Source: Daphnia carinata
Lineage: Eukaryota > Arthropoda > Branchiopoda > Diplostraca > Daphniidae
DNA: 64,000 bases
NCBI RefSeq assembly: GCF_022539665.2
Contig: NC_081336.1
Span: forward strand, 682,001-746,000
Direction of reading: 5' to 3'
A model generated the notes under the pieces. That model was given only the letters and a program-made list of their open reading frames with translations, made no database searches and was not told the origin of the DNA. Numbering within the stretch: position 1 is the first letter of the stretch; each line of letters opens with the position of its first letter. Positions 22,363-38,773 of this stretch are shown here, in pieces. The position numbers were made by a program, and so were the translations under genes.

Positions 22363-23446
22363 ATGAAATTCGCATTGGCTGTGCTGTTGAGCCTGGTGGT
22401 CATCTCCAATCAACAGTTTCATCAACAACCAACAAACGACAAGCTTCTTTGGCTGTTGACTTATTACTCTCCACAGCCCACCTTTCGGAAATACAATTAC
22501 CTACTTCCGAACTATGATGTCAGCGAAGATGGAAGGCCTCTACCATTCTTTAAGCAATTAACAACTTCATCAATAAGCCCGATTTATTCACAGGTAAAAG
22601 CTTAAAACATCTCTGCACGTCCGCTGCTATGCCGTAAAATCAGACATTACCTTTTCATTACTATGCAGGATAAGGAACCATATTTGAATGCCATTCAAAA
22701 TCCCAAAGCTCTTCAAGATAATCAATTTCCAGACATTGAATTGAGAAACAAATTAGACAATAGCCGTTACGGGCCGTCGTTTTTGCAACAGACGAAACCG
22801 CAATTCGACCCGCGAGTGGTCATCAACGTGGCCAGTCGAACTAATCTTCTCAATAGGGTGAAAACGATCACAGTTACGTTCGTCTCGTCTGTGACGTTCA
22901 CCAGCGTGCAATCGTGCATTCCGAGTACCGAGTTTTATCCCGGTGCGACTGCCGTCACTTGTCGTCGCAAGCGTCGTGAACTTTACGAATCCCCAGATGA
23001 TCATTCAGAAGCAATCCAGCAGTTTGCCATCAGTCCATCAAACGTACAACCGTAAGAGCGGAGGCATGCAAAATAGATGTTTTGTTATCACAATTTTATA
23101 ATAAGGTTCGCATGTTTACAGAATGGAGCCAACAGTTCTCTCTTCAGTGGATCCAATTGCAGTCAAACCTGGAGACAATGGGACATTTAATCATGGAATT
23201 GCTTCATCTAAAGAAGAAGACACTCTGGGTGGATGGCCGAGCGTAACATCAAGGCCGTTGGGGTACTTTAGAGGCGAAAGATTGTTCTTTCATCTTGTGA
23301 CGACGACGACGGCCATCAGCTACACGTTCTTGTCGACAACAGTCACGAAAACAGTGAACCTGCTGTACCCGTATTTTGGGGGACAATTGGTTTGTCTTCC
23401 GCAGGGTTACGCCGTCTGCCCTTATGTAGCGCAATACTACGGCTAA
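22363..23446 (+). CDS. secreted Thr-rich/paired-Cys family, member F2
   Basis: Exons 22363-22593, 22669-23051 and 23122-23446 (introns phase 0 and 2) give 312 residues. A signal peptide (MKFALAVLLSLVVISNQQF) is followed by a Gln/Tyr/Pro-rich exon. Module 1 (KTITVTFVSSVTFTSVQ) ends in Cys160-IPSTEF...-Cys175 and runs into RRKRR (176-180). Module 2 follows a second basic site RGER (255-258) with LFFHLVTTTTAISYTF and finishes CLPQGYAVCP. Both basic sites fit furin-type cleavage, predicting an N-terminal chain, a linker and a C-terminal chain of about 54 residues. The family is not recognised. F3 follows on the same strand with similar upstream DNA. Confidence 0.85.
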
Positions 23447-24263
23447 AGTTCAACAATCAAATAATATTTACTCATTTCATATTTGAAAGACATTAGAAAT
23501 TTGCTTGTCACGTTGACTAATTTCAATGCGTCAATTAATCTACTTAGACGTTAACGTGCAGCGTATTCTTAATGCTCAAGGTTTCGCAATACAATCTACA
23601 TTGTTCATTGTATCAGCTAAAAATACAATCCCAGTTGTATTGGAATTACTGTTTCTTATTAAACTGATGCCATTTTATATAGATATGTAAATGGAGGAAT
23701 CAAGCTCTGCATTTGCGGATAATGCCATTACTTTTAGAAGGATAAAAGATCTCCCGAGCAATAAAAACAGGCGACTACGTTCAGAAAATGATACTAAAAA
23801 GATTAAAAACATACCGCCTCCTCTGTCGAGATGCAATTGAAGACATTTAAGGTGTAACTGATAGCTGATCGTCTAGTAAAACCGAAAGGAGTACCAACCA
23901 ATCGTGTCCTGCAAACCAAAATGTATTTTAAACAATGCTGGTTAAGTTTCAACTAGGAGCAAATGAGGAAGCTAGAATCATTTCGAAACATTCCTTGCAA
24001 GAACTTCAGACGATCTAATCTTAAAATACCTGCGAAAGATCGATAACCTTTCTAAGCAAATCCGGACCCCCACAAGTTCTTCAAAGATAAGGCACACGTG
24101 GAATCTGCGATATTGAGACTCCTCAATCTCCACAAAGATGTTGTCTTTCGGCGTCGATTCACACGATAAATGTTTAAATGTAATCGTACCTCACGGCACT
24201 ACAACATTTAACAAAAAATGCGATACTTTATCATCATTCCACAGTGCTTCATTCACGGCACTT
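23447..24263. other. intergenic between F2 and F3
   Basis: 3' flank of F2 and the start of F3's upstream region. CGATTCACACGAT and AATCGTACCTC (24140-24200) also occur upstream of F2, extending the shared promoter beyond the main block. Confidence 0.45.
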
Positions 24264-24330
24264 CATGATGGCACGCTCAGGTGACGATTGATGAGGTGCT
24301 TGTACCTGTATTCATTATCCTACGTCACGT
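24264..24330 (+). promoter_or_regulatory. shared upstream block of the secreted family (F3)
   Basis: Matches the F2 and F4 blocks (GGTGACGATTGATGAG, then CATTATCCTACGTCACGT). It lies 56 bases before TATA at 24386-24393. Confidence 0.6.
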
Positions 24331-24385
24331 CATTCGACTTGTGTAGACGAGACACCAACAGCCGAAGCAGGTTGATGCGTGGTTG

Positions 24386-24393
24386 TATAAAAA
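24386..24393 (+). promoter_or_regulatory. TATA box of F3
   Basis: TATAAAAA before a non-coding first exon ending at an AAG|GTAAGT donor near 24493. Confidence 0.6.
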
Positions 24394-24564
24394 CGGCAAG
24401 ATCCTTCAACTACACGTCTCTCTTGTTCGAGGAATCTCCGCAGTCGTTTGATACTTAACACTTTCCTCAAGAACAGGCTCCGTTTTTCCAAGGTAAGTAC
24501 CAGACATTTAAAGAAGTTATATCTACATTTGGTATTTTAAAATTTCTTTTTTTTACCTCTTCAG

Positions 24565-25654
24565 ATGAAATTCGCGTTAGTTTTGCTGTTAAGTCTAGTG
24601 GTACTCTCTAATCAACAGTTTTATCAGCATCCAACAAATGAGAGATTGCTTTGGCTGTTGAGTTATTATTCACCACAGCTCGGTGTTAGTAACTACGATT
24701 ACCAACCTGTCAATTATCACAATGGCGACGATGGCAGGACAGCGACATCCAGTAATCGTTTAACACCTTCATCAGGTAGCCAAACTTACTCGCAGGTAAA
24801 AAGCTAAAAAATCTGCATACCTACTGCTTTGTGATAAATCAAGGAAAAACTCATCACGAGTTTTTAGGATAGAGAACCGCATTTTCGTACCATCCCGAAT
24901 CGAAAGAGTGTTCACAAAAATCAATTTCCGGAAGTACATTTCAGAAACAAAGGTGACAACAGCCGTTATCGGCTCCCGTTTTTGCAACAGTTCAAACCCC
25001 ACTTCAATCCACGATTCGTCATCAACTTGGCCAATCGAACCAAACTACTGAACAAAGTGACGACGATTACCTTTACATTCACCTCGTCGGTGACGTTCAC
25101 CAGCGTGCAATCGTGCATTCCGAGTAGCGATTTTTTCCCCGGTTTGGATGCTGTAACTTGTCGTAAACGCCGAAATCTTGTTCGCGAATCCTTAGATCAT
25201 CAATTAGGAACATCCCAATTCACATTCACTCCATCAGTAATACAACCGTAAGTACAAGAACAAAAAGATAAATTGTTTAAGACGTTATAAATGATAACGA
25301 AGTTCATCAATTCGTAGAATGGAGCAAACTGTTCTGTTTTCGTTAGATCCAAATGCAGCAAATCGACAATCAGGAAATGATCCTACAGTGAATCCCAGCG
25401 TTGTTTCTTCAATAGATGATGGTACTTTGGATGAATCGCCGAGCGTGACGTTAAGGCCGCTGGGGTACTCTAGAGATAAAAGATTTTTCTTCCATCTTGT
25501 GACGACTAAGACGGTCATCAGCTACACGTCCCTTTCGACGACACTCACGAAAACAGTGAATTTGCTGGACCCAATTTTCGGAGCAGGGCAACTAATATGT
25601 CTTCCACAGAGTTACACTGTCTGCTCGAATAACACGACATCCTTACCGCGTTAA
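24565..25654 (+). CDS. secreted Thr-rich/paired-Cys family, member F3
   Basis: Exons 24565-24795, 24868-25247 and 25318-25654 give 315 residues; the first exon has the same length as in F2 and F4. A signal peptide (MKFALVLLLSLVVLSNQQF), module 1 (TITFTFTSSVTFTSVQSCIP) with the second Cys before RKRR, then RDKRFFFHLVTTKTVISY and a terminal CLPQSYTVCS. This is the only copy with Ser instead of Gly in the last Cys motif. The ATG directly follows the intron acceptor (CTTCAG), as in F2. Confidence 0.85.
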
Positions 25655-26349
25655 GTTTAACAAAATTTCAAAAAAAAAAATCAGTTTGATTTTTACACAG
25701 GTCGTCTCTAAATGTTGACGAGTATAATGCCACCTTCCCACAACTAGTTTCATGGTTTAAAGTATTTCTTCCCATTATCTTGACCGTTTTCTAGCAATAC
25801 ACTGTTGCAAAAGTCCTTCCGTCACAGCATAGAGCAAATTCTCAGTGTGGCCAGCTACGATTCAATTTCGTTAAACGGTTGGTTTGCTCGTGGAATTAGT
25901 AAAAAACAAAGTTAGAAAAAGCATTTTCGTACCAAACTAAAGAAGGACAAAAGGGTTAACTAGCTTAGGACATAAAACATCTCCCTACAACAGCATAAAA
26001 GATCACTCAATTGCTGCCGGAGAAGGCGATGAAAGGTACAAATGATACTTCTAGGGCTGTACTGTAAAACTATTCTATATACTAATAAATAGTATTACGT
26101 ACCTCAGGCATTCGCTGTTTCGATAGAAACAAAGAAAAATACACGATAAATCGAAAGTCTTACCTGCTTGCAATCAAGACCAGGTTTCCAGTTAGATTCG
26201 TTGCAAAAAACCAGCAACGTCGTTTGAATAACTAGCGTGTAATGATGAGATAAAGTTCCAAAACGAACCAGTCGAAGGCCGCTTATACACACTGACGCAG
26301 ATTAACTTGGTCGAAATGTTCCCATCCGTCACTGAGCAAATCATGGATA
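25655..26349. other. intergenic between F3 and the receptor kinase
   Basis: 3' flanks of two convergent genes. No additional gene seen. Confidence 0.45.
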
Positions 26350-30289
<3,940 letters not shown>

Positions 30290-32229
30290 TGCACACAGAT
30301 GCCACGATTGGTGATCGCCCGCAACCGTTAGTGAAAATCAACACTTAACTTTTACCAAATTGTTCCGAACGTGAAAGAAGAATGGAGCACCACATACGTA
30401 ACGTTATGATTACGATTAAACCTATCATTCGCGTGAGATTTAGAAAGAATGTCGTACACAGGAAAAGGATATTAGGCAATCACGTCGTGACTGAACAGCC
30501 AAACTTCAAACGAAGTCAAGTAGCCAGCTGTATCCTGTTTGGCAATCCACTGCTTTAGGATGCCATATCCTTTAGAACTCGGTAAAGGGTTCTGTGAAAT
30601 AAAGATTGTAAATCAGAGATGTTAGCTTACAAGTTCCGGATTTGGCGGATATTAATTTTTTTTTTTTTAAAGTTCTTTGAATGACAAACCATCGTGCGTC
30701 CGTTATATCCAAGTGGGTGATGCATGTGTGCACGAATGGCAATCTTGTAAATACATTTTCGGAAAACGAAAGACGAGAGCGACAGCCGAGAATGGTTGAG
30801 CCAGTTGTTTACAAATTAGTGTAATTATATTGCCTGGAACATCTGTCACTCTTTAATCAAACGCTAGTACGCTTTTAATCTTTCTCCAATCCGCCAGTTG
30901 TCCATCGCTTCAAGACGTGACGAGTTACGATAGGACCATCATGAATCCATATATATCCACATATAGAAGAGAAACGTGCAGCGAAAGAATTATAACGAAT
31001 AAGAAAAGTTTTTACTTTAAGTGCATAACAAAATGAGAAACAATCGTGGCAAACACTTACTCATCTGACCGTATGAAGGAAATCGTGTGCCACATCTGTT
31101 TATTCGGGTCAATATCCTCTCTGAAAATCACGAAAAGAAACTATTTTTAGCAAACATTTTACGTTTAGGTTCACGTGCATACAGTAAAGAACAAAAAGGC
31201 TTTACCTTTAGTCAGCGTATCGTAAAGTGATGCTGAATTTACGACTATTTCTACGCATTTGTCTTCATCTATCAAAACTGTACTTCTCCAGCACGCTCGG
31301 GTGAGAACTGAGAAAGTTGAATTCCTAAGTAATGAAGTGGGCTGTTTTCGTTTCCAGTGCGCACAGATAAAGTCCAATTAAAAACGGCTTGTTATTCAAG
31401 ATAGTTAGTCCTTCATCTATAATATGTATCATTACATTTGTAGATATACCTGTTCGCTGATACTGAAACGTAGATGAATAAACGAGGACGTTCACCGTTG
31501 GACATTCGCATCACCGATGTCCATCGACTTCCAGGTAAAAATCGTAACTCACGTGTCAGATGAGAAATAGCCATCACAAAACAATGGGTCTTCTCCGTAG
31601 TAGCAGAAAAACACAAATAAAACATGCTCCATTATTCTGTGCAGTTCAGATGAAATTAGCGTTTAACGAATTACCTGAAACAGGTAATACTGGAGATTTT
31701 TTAGTCGTAAGCAAAGCAGCCAGTCTCATTCGTGTCAGAATGGGTACTGGCGACAGTGCGATTTGCATTGTCCATCTTGACATCGTGCTAACCCTTCCAC
31801 ATCTTTCCTGAGGGTGTGGAGTACCTTTTGCGCACGTAGCAATAACTTCCGTGTCTTTTTATTTTGTGATCCCTGCCTCTTCCTTTTTTGAAATATGTGT
31901 TTTGGGGGTCAAGGTTGGGCTACATTTTCAATGTCACGAGAAACGCCTTCAAAAACATTTTAAGGGAAGAGGAATCATTTCAATTTGAAAGCATGAAATC
32001 GGTGATTTCAGTATCTTGGGGCGATGCGCTAAGGCCGACGACCTTCCCGACAAAATGCGACAACTCAAGCCTTCGTAATTATTCACAAATCTAGGACGAA
32101 AATTGTGTTATTTCAGCATGGTTTCACTTGATAAAACGAAGCAAACGTTATTGTACCTCACGCTGCCATAAATTGGCAAAAATTTACGATCATTCTGCAG
32201 TGTGTTGAAGATGGCACTGTGCTAGGCTT
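30290..32229. other. intergenic between the receptor kinase and F4
   Basis: No gene seen. 31710-31900 resembles 21080-21300 upstream of F2, so upstream DNA duplicated along with the family members. Confidence 0.45.
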
Positions 32230-32294
32230 CATTAGCACGCTTAAGTGACGATTGATGAGACGCTTTTTGCCTATTAATTATCCCACATCACGTG
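32230..32294 (+). promoter_or_regulatory. shared upstream block of the secreted family (F4)
   Basis: Third copy of the block (AAGTGACGATTGATGAGACG, CCTATTAATTATCCCACATCA, CACGTG across the end), 63 bases before TATA at 32357-32364. Confidence 0.6.
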
Positions 32295-32356
32295 AAATAT
32301 GACTTTTGTTTGGCTACTCATCCGTCATGAACAAGTTTACCATACGGGTGTGTGCT

Positions 32357-32364
32357 TATATAAG
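32357..32364 (+). promoter_or_regulatory. TATA box of F4
   Basis: TATATAAG in the same spacing to the upstream block as in F2. Confidence 0.6.
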
Positions 32365-32530
32365 GACAGCGGGGATCCTCCGTCTGGGTATGTCTTGTTC
32401 CGAAGGGCGCAGTCACGACATCTCCTCTAGAATCTTCGTATTTTTTGCCCCCTAAGGTACATCAAAATCAAATTATGCATAGGTTGACTTTAAATGATAT
32501 TTGTATTGTACCTCCTTTTCAAATAACAGG

Positions 32531-33591
32531 ATGAAATTCGCATCGGTGTTGCTGTTGGGTCTTGTCGTATTCTCCAATCAAGAGTTTTTTCAGCAACCAA
32601 CAAACGAAAGGTTGCTTTGGTTGTTGTCTCATTACCCACCACGGCCCGCATTTCATAACTACAATTACCAACCTGTTAACAATTACGATATCGAAGATGG
32701 CAGGACGGACGCATTTCTGAAACATTGGTCACATCCGCCAGCAATTGCGACCTATTCACAGGTAAACATTAAACTGCGCATTGTTTCAAATCAGAAATGA
32801 ACATTTACTTTTTAGGATAAACAACCGTATCTGAATGCCATTGAAAATGCGAACAACGTGGACGAAGATCAATTTCCAGACGTCCAACTGCGAGGCAAAT
32901 TGGGCGTGAGCCGTTATCGGCCCTCGTTTTTGCAACAGCTGAAACCGCAATACCATCCGCGCATCGTCATCAACTTGGCCAGTCGAACTAATCTTCTTAA
33001 CAAAGTGAAAACGGTTACATTCACGTTCACCTCGTCTGTCACGTTCACCAGCGTGCAATCGTGCATTCCGAGTACAGAGTTTTCTCCCGGTTCGGCCGGC
33101 GTGAATTGTCGCAAGCGACGCGAAGTTTTAGAATCCTCACATTCTCAATTAGAACCGAGTCAGTTTGCCATCGCTCCATCAGGGGTCCAACCGTAAGTAC
33201 AAAGACATTCAGTTGTTGAAGAAGTTGATGAAAAGTATTTGAATTTCGTAGAGTGGAGCACACTGCTCTACCGTCGCAAGATCCAACGGCAGAAAACGGA
33301 CCGTTTGCAAACGATCCGGCTGTTAATCACGGCATTGTTTCTTCGAAAGATGAAGGAGTTGTGGACGAATCGTCGAACGTTACACTGACGCCGGTGGGTC
33401 GTATAAGAGATAAGCGATTTTTTTTCCATCTTGTGACGACGACAACAGCCATCAGTTACACGTTCTTGTCGACGACAGTCACGAAAACGGTTAACTTGTT
33501 GAGCCAAATAGATCCTCTGATGGGACAGCTAGTTTGTGTTCCGCAAGGTTACTCTGTCTGTCCTTATATCGGTACAGTGTTTCCGGGCTAA
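32531..33591 (+). CDS. secreted Thr-rich/paired-Cys family, member F4
   Basis: Exons 32531-32761, 32816-33192 and 33252-33591 give 315 residues. The start MKFASVLLLGLVVFSNQEFF follows an ACAG acceptor; ten in-frame codons upstream belong to the intron. Module 1 is TVTFTFTSSVTFTSVQSCIP with RKRR after the second Cys. RDKRFFFHLVTTTTAISYTF opens module 2, which ends QLVCVPQGYSVCPYIG. Intron phases 0 and 2 match F2 and F3. F4 is closest to F2 in coding and upstream sequence although the receptor kinase lies between them. Confidence 0.85.
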
Positions 33592-34842
33592 GTTCATCGA
33601 GTTTTCCAAATAATATTATCTTCTATCTGATATTATTTTGGGGAGGCATCCAAGTTCTGTTTTTCATCGTTGTTTGACGTTCAATCTGATATTCACCTTC
33701 GTGCAGCTGTATCCTTCGATCTGAATTCTTTGCAATCAAGTACTTGGTTAAACGTATCCGATAAAAGGAACACAAATATGCTATTTAAAAAAACTAATAT
33801 TCCAATCCATTCCTCTATTTTTCTTCCTATTACGCTAAAACGATTCGTTACACGAATGCAGAAGAGGAGGATAAATATAATATTTGATTAATTACATTGA
33901 TAAACATTTGATCTTATAACTTAATAAAATGGAAGACTTTAAACAAAACATACCATCTTTCCTGCCGAGAAGCAATCGAAGACGTGGTAGTCGATTATAA
34001 GGCTGAAATTGTTCTATAAAAATAAATAAAGTTAATTAAAAAAGAATACCAACTAGCCATATCCTGTTAGTTATTAGTTTAGTTTCCCCGCAACGCACAG
34101 GTGATGAAACTAACGTCATTTTAAGTTACTCAAAGTATCAATTAACGAATAACAGCTGAAGCCTTTGCGTATTTTTCTTTTGCTTTCCACCGAAATGTGT
34201 TTTAAAAATTACGAACGGAAGAAGTGGGAAAGGGGAAACACCTGCTGCAATCGTGTAGGGTAAAAACGATAAAAAAAAAGGTGAGAAGCGGATGGGTAAA
34301 ATACAACGAATGCAAACGGAAGAACCATATACACAAGTTGTTGAATTCTAGCGATGACGAAGAAAACCCACCACGTTTTCTCACATGAATTTCCTGGGGA
34401 AAACACGTCCTAACTTAAGTCATAACGAATGACGAGGATCTTCTAAAATCGTCCTTGAAAGTATGCTCGTTATCCTCACGTCCACGACAGCTATAACAAC
34501 AGTAGCTGGACAAAGATTGACAGCAAACGTTCGTGTAGAATGAACGTTGCCTCAAAGTTCATCGGCCGTCGGGGAACTTCACTGAAAACGCATTAAAATT
34601 TTATGGCGTCGTCATCAGATTGTTAAATATAAAGCAGTTATAGCGCTTCTACAGCGTAGACATTTCAACCTGACTTTTGAGTATTGCATTATTGCTCATA
34701 AACGAGGATTAAGATGTTAGGGGAAATACATTAATTACCTCCATCCCGTCAATTAGAGCGAAGTTTAACTCGGCATGTGCGTAACAGTAAAGCCTCGCTG
34801 AAGAGCAGTGGGTGCTGTTAAATGCCACGGACAGTAGAAATG
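33592..34842. other. intergenic between F4 and F5
   Basis: No gene seen. F5 does not have the block shared by F2, F3 and F4. Confidence 0.45.
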
Positions 34843-34850
34843 TATATAAG
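34843..34850 (+). promoter_or_regulatory. TATA box of F5
   Basis: TATATAAG, followed by a non-coding exon and an intron that ends TCTAG at the F5 ATG. Confidence 0.6.
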
Positions 34851-35046
34851 TCAGCACGCATCTCATTTTGGGTGTAGTGTGATCCATCGACTCCGCAGCA
34901 AGTCAGCAACAAAGGAAAGCAAAGGGCAGGAGGATCCGAATTCTATACGCTAAGGTACTGAGTGTTTACATTTAATTGTTTTTAAGTTGAAGTAATGGTT
35001 CTGGAGTTGAAATCAAACAATGTTTTTCTTGTACGATCAAATCTAG

Positions 35047-35995
35047 ATGGAATTTACCTTCATATTGTTAGCAGCTCTTGTGGCCGTCACCCAACAGCAA
35101 TTCCGACAGCATCCAGGTGAAGCAGTGTTTTGGTTGGCACCTCATTATCCACCACTATCAGCCACCATCCACGGCTATTTCACTTCCAACTACAATAACG
35201 ACGAACTTGAAATGCCCTTCTTTCGTCAACTGCCAGTAAAAATCTAAAATCTTAAAATCTTGAATTTCACACAATCATTCAAAAAATGTATTTTATCTTT
35301 ACCTGATCAATTTTTCAAGAGGAACGATCCAGTTAGGGAAGAGAACTATGTAGGCATCAAATTAAGAACTAAAGATGTCAATCGCTACCAACCGTTGCCG
35401 CAGAATAACGCACGATTTGTCATCAATTTCTCGAGCCTATCCCCTTTGTTGAACAAAGTGAAAACGATTACTTTCACGATAACGTCATCAGTGACTTTTA
35501 CCAAAGTACAATCATGCCTTCCAACCAACCAGTTTTACACCAGCGCTTTCACTAGCGTCACTTGCCGTCGTAAGCGAAGCGCAATCGTCGAATCATCAGA
35601 CGTTCAATTAACCATCAACCCGACTAATATGCAGCCGTAAGTATTAACACTTCAGAGTGAAACAATGATTTTTGAATAAATATTCTCGTTCTAGAATTGA
35701 ACCTACGATTGTTTCCGCGTTGAATGCGCCGTCAGGAAACGCCGAACGTCCGCTGATCAGTTCGTCCAAAGATGAAGACCTGCTGGACGAAAAGCAGAAC
35801 TCACAAGCAATGCCACAATCAAAGCAATCGAGAATGCAAAGATTGTTTTTCCACTTCGTCACAACTACAACAGTTGTGAGCTACACGTTTTTCTCTGCGA
35901 CGAGTACGAAGACGGTGAGTTTCGTGAGTGTTGGTAACGCGCAAGGACCAGGATACCTGACCTGCCGTCCAGAGGGCTACATTGTATGCTCTTAA
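35047..35995 (+). CDS. secreted Thr-rich/paired-Cys family, member F5
   Basis: Exons 35047-35235, 35320-35636 and 35695-35995 give 268 residues, a shorter and more diverged copy. A signal peptide (MEFTFILLAALVAVTQQQF), module 1 TITFTITSSVTFTKVQSCLP, a basic RRKRS site after the second Cys, RMQRLFFHFVTTTTVVSYTF for module 2 and a terminal TCRPEGYIVCS. The second basic site keeps only the minimal R-x-x-R form. Intron positions and phases agree with F2 to F4. Confidence 0.85.
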
Positions 35996-36427
35996 CAAAT
36001 TGCCTTAACCGACCGACACAGCACACACACTCACAGAAACTACTACGGCTTTTACAAGCAACTTAGCAACACACGTCTTACAACCCCCTTTCTTGAAACG
36101 TCCTTCTAAAACTCTAATTAAATGCAAGCTACAAACATAATAAACAGCAGGTGCAATCTTAATGCATAGAGTGTGTTCATTCCGTTTCGTTTTGTTTACA
36201 AATCTTTCAATGCTATTAGTGGAATAACTACCAAATGCAATGCCAGCGATGTCACACTTTGAAATTTTCAATTTCATATTGCAAACAAGGAAGTGTCTGC
36301 TGTAATTTCTAGAAAACTGGAACAACAGCACTAACCATAAGAATTAAGATGTATAAAACCAACACCCCGGCGAGTAACAAAATCTAAAGTGAATGAGAAA
36401 AATCTAAGGATATTGGGACAGTGATGA
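35996..36427. other. flank between convergent F5 and F6
   Basis: 3' flanks; an open frame at 36005-36331 (minus) is conserved in copy B only because the whole block is duplicated. I do not call it a gene. Confidence 0.4.
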
Positions 36428-37324
36428 TTAAGGGCAAATTGGATAGCCAGGAGGCACGCATCGGAATCTCACTGCTGGAACGAAAGTGCTGGTGATAATA
36501 GTTGAAGTTACCGACCACGAAGTAATGGTTGTCCCTGCCACCAGAGAAGTCGGCCACGCCAAGTACAAGAATCGCTTCTTGTTTCTCATCTGCATATCCG
36601 ACACGTCAATCAATCGCCTACCACGCCCTTCCTCGTCCTTTGAAGACATGATTTCACTCGTAATGTCCCGTCCGTCGTGGATAAAAGACACCTTCATCGG
36701 CTGTTCTGTTGGCGTTACTCTAAAAGAGAAAACAATTCAATAGGACCATTGGACGTTTTCTTTTAATTTTGAAACTTACAGTTGCACTTGGCTCGGATCG
36801 ATAGCGAATTGATTAGCGTGTTCATCTTCAAGAAAATCGGATTCAGATTGCCTTTTGCGACGACAATTGGGAACGGGATCGGGCAGCGCTGGGAGGAAAT
36901 TGTTACGCGGAACGCACGTCGAGAACGTGATGGCCGTGCACGTAGACGTAAGGGTCAACGTAGCCGTCTTGTACGGGTGGTACTGTTTCGTCATAAACAA
37001 ACGATTCTGTGGCTTATTGCCGAACGTTACGTCTTTTTGTCGATGCCCGTAGTTTTTAACTCTGGGCTCGACGCGCATGCCATCAAACTGCTGATTTCTA
37101 TCTCGGCTCGGCGATGCTCTTGGATGTTCCTCACGTACCCCAGTCACGATAACGATGGGTGTCACGTCGGGACTGGCATAGCTGTCGTCGTAGTAACGAG
37201 GATATTCGATGGGCTGCTGCTGAGCGAACGACGTCGAAATCCATGGCAAATGGAACATGTTCCAGGGCATGTATTGCTGATGGGAAGCAGCGACCAAAAT
37301 CAACAGGATAACGGGCAACTTCAT
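36428..37324 (-). CDS. secreted family, member F6 (two-exon subfamily)
   Basis: Exons 36780-37324 and 36428-36719, joined in phase 2, give 278 residues. The first intron of F2 to F5 is absent. A signal peptide (MKLPVILLILVAASHQQY), a Pro/Tyr/Arg-rich region, module 1 TATLTLTSTCTAITFSTCVP with the second Cys just before RRKR, then RNKKRFLYL and module 2 (TTITSWSVTSTIITSTFV) ending FRCVPPGYPICP. An extra Cys lies inside module 1. F7 is its near-identical tandem copy. F1 at the left edge has a similar module 1. Confidence 0.85.
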
Positions 37325-37470
37325 TTTCTATATGTAAATAAGAGAAAACAGGCGAAGTGAAATTTGACAAATAGCTCCAAAACAAAATAAAATAAGATTC
37401 AATTGCCTGATGTAGACTGCCGATGGAACAGCTCAACTGTCAATTGATCTTCTACCGATAGCCCAACGTG

Positions 37471-37480
37471 CTTTTATAGG
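37471..37480 (-). promoter_or_regulatory. TATA box of F6
   Basis: CCTATAAAAG on the minus strand about 150 bases upstream of the ATG, with a non-coding exon and an intron ending ACATATAG between. Confidence 0.55.
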
Positions 37481-38444
37481 TGCTTCGTTGATCGGTTTTG
37501 CACCTGTTTCACCTTTATAATGAACGAAGTTTTTGCCAATTGTCCCTTTCACGATGTACCCAGCAAGGCCAGCGTGAAAATTGTTTTCAACACACACTCA
37601 CTTTGCTTAGCGCGTTTCTGAGAAAGAACCAATTCCAATCGCATTGATCCAGAAAACCAAGAATTTTAAAAGTCCGCTTTGTCCTCGTGTTTTTCTCCTC
37701 ACACGAACGTTCAGACGGCCAACTTCATTGTCCTTTCTAGAGCTTTTTAAAGCGGTCGTGTCCGCTTTATAGGGCCGCGCTGTACGAAAATACTGAAATA
37801 TTTTAGTTTGTTGAGTACTATCATAGCTTAAGGGGATATCAATAGAACTATAAGAAACGCAAAAGGCTTTATAAATAGTGGAAGCATTAAGACGTTGCAC
37901 GTCAGAATCGAAAAGAGTCGTCGAAGAACAAAGATTGCAAGTGTCACACCTGCCCTAGGGTTCATGAATGACAACGAAATTTTCCAAGCAATTTTGGTAG
38001 GTAAATGAAATTTCTTCCGTCGATAATCGTGCTTTAAAGCGGCATTGATAAAGGACAGTGCTAATACGTAAAATTGAACAACGTTTCAATACAAAGTATT
38101 AAGAATTTTTAGCGCTATTCTATTTTTGCTTTTTGGATAAGACCGAAACCCAATGACGGTTGCCATTCTCACGTAGAAGACCCAAGCACAATGTCAGCCG
38201 CAGCTACGTAGTGACTCTGTAATAAGCAACCAACAAAGATAAACGGCCCTGAATAAATAACGTCTCAACGAATAAGGCATTAAACGATACAATTGCTACA
38301 CAGAAACAGGTAGCCATTGGGGAAACAATTGTCGGAGTTTCACGGACCACATTGTCATTGCAACGAGTGACATGAAAGAAAACGAATAGGGCGGATCTGT
38401 TCCAACTCGTCACATATTCATTAAGAAAATCGGCAGGAGGGCTG
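37481..38444. other. upstream flank of F6 (duplicated)
   Basis: Conserved with about 43486-44353. No gene seen. Confidence 0.4.
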
Positions 38445-38773
38445 TATATAAAACCTTAACTAAAAAACTAACCTTGATGAGCTACAGTCGCAACGAACTC
38501 GGCCGAATCCATTTCAAATTTTTTTAAGTTAGCACGATGATGACGTAGTCCGGAGGCACTTAAAAAAAACAACACTTTAAACTGCGTGGTCGTAGGGAAT
38601 TACGTCACAGTCCATCAGTTACACTACTCTTACACACATTACTAGTAGACGTGCAATAATTTCTTCAGTTGAAAATGTGCGACTCTCTCGTCCGATGCAC
38701 TCGACACATTTGGTGCGTTATTCATTTGTTTTTGGTTTGTTCTCTCTTTTCGTTTCTAAGAAGCCAAGGTGGG
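38445..38773 (+). other. promoter plus possible signal/anchor exon, copy A
   Basis: TATATAAAA at 38445-38453, then a 33-codon open exon 38675-38773 (MCDSLVRCTRHIWCVIHLF...SFLRSQGG) ending exactly at a GTAAGG donor. The hydrophobic core would suit a signal peptide or type II anchor. Copy B (44587-44685) has the same length and frame despite two indels. I found no clear downstream exon on this strand, so the gene remains unproven. Confidence 0.35.

Noticed and set aside
36005-36331. Minus-strand open frame downstream of F6, also open in copy B (42058-42339)
   Set aside because: Open in both copies because the whole block is duplicated; no splice signals, no domain, and it lies in the 3' flank.
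36782-37360. 192-codon plus-strand open frame opposite F6 (and 42787-43365 opposite F7)
   Set aside because: Antisense shadow of a GC-richer exon; F6 has the signal peptide, Cys pairs and correct splicing on the minus strand.
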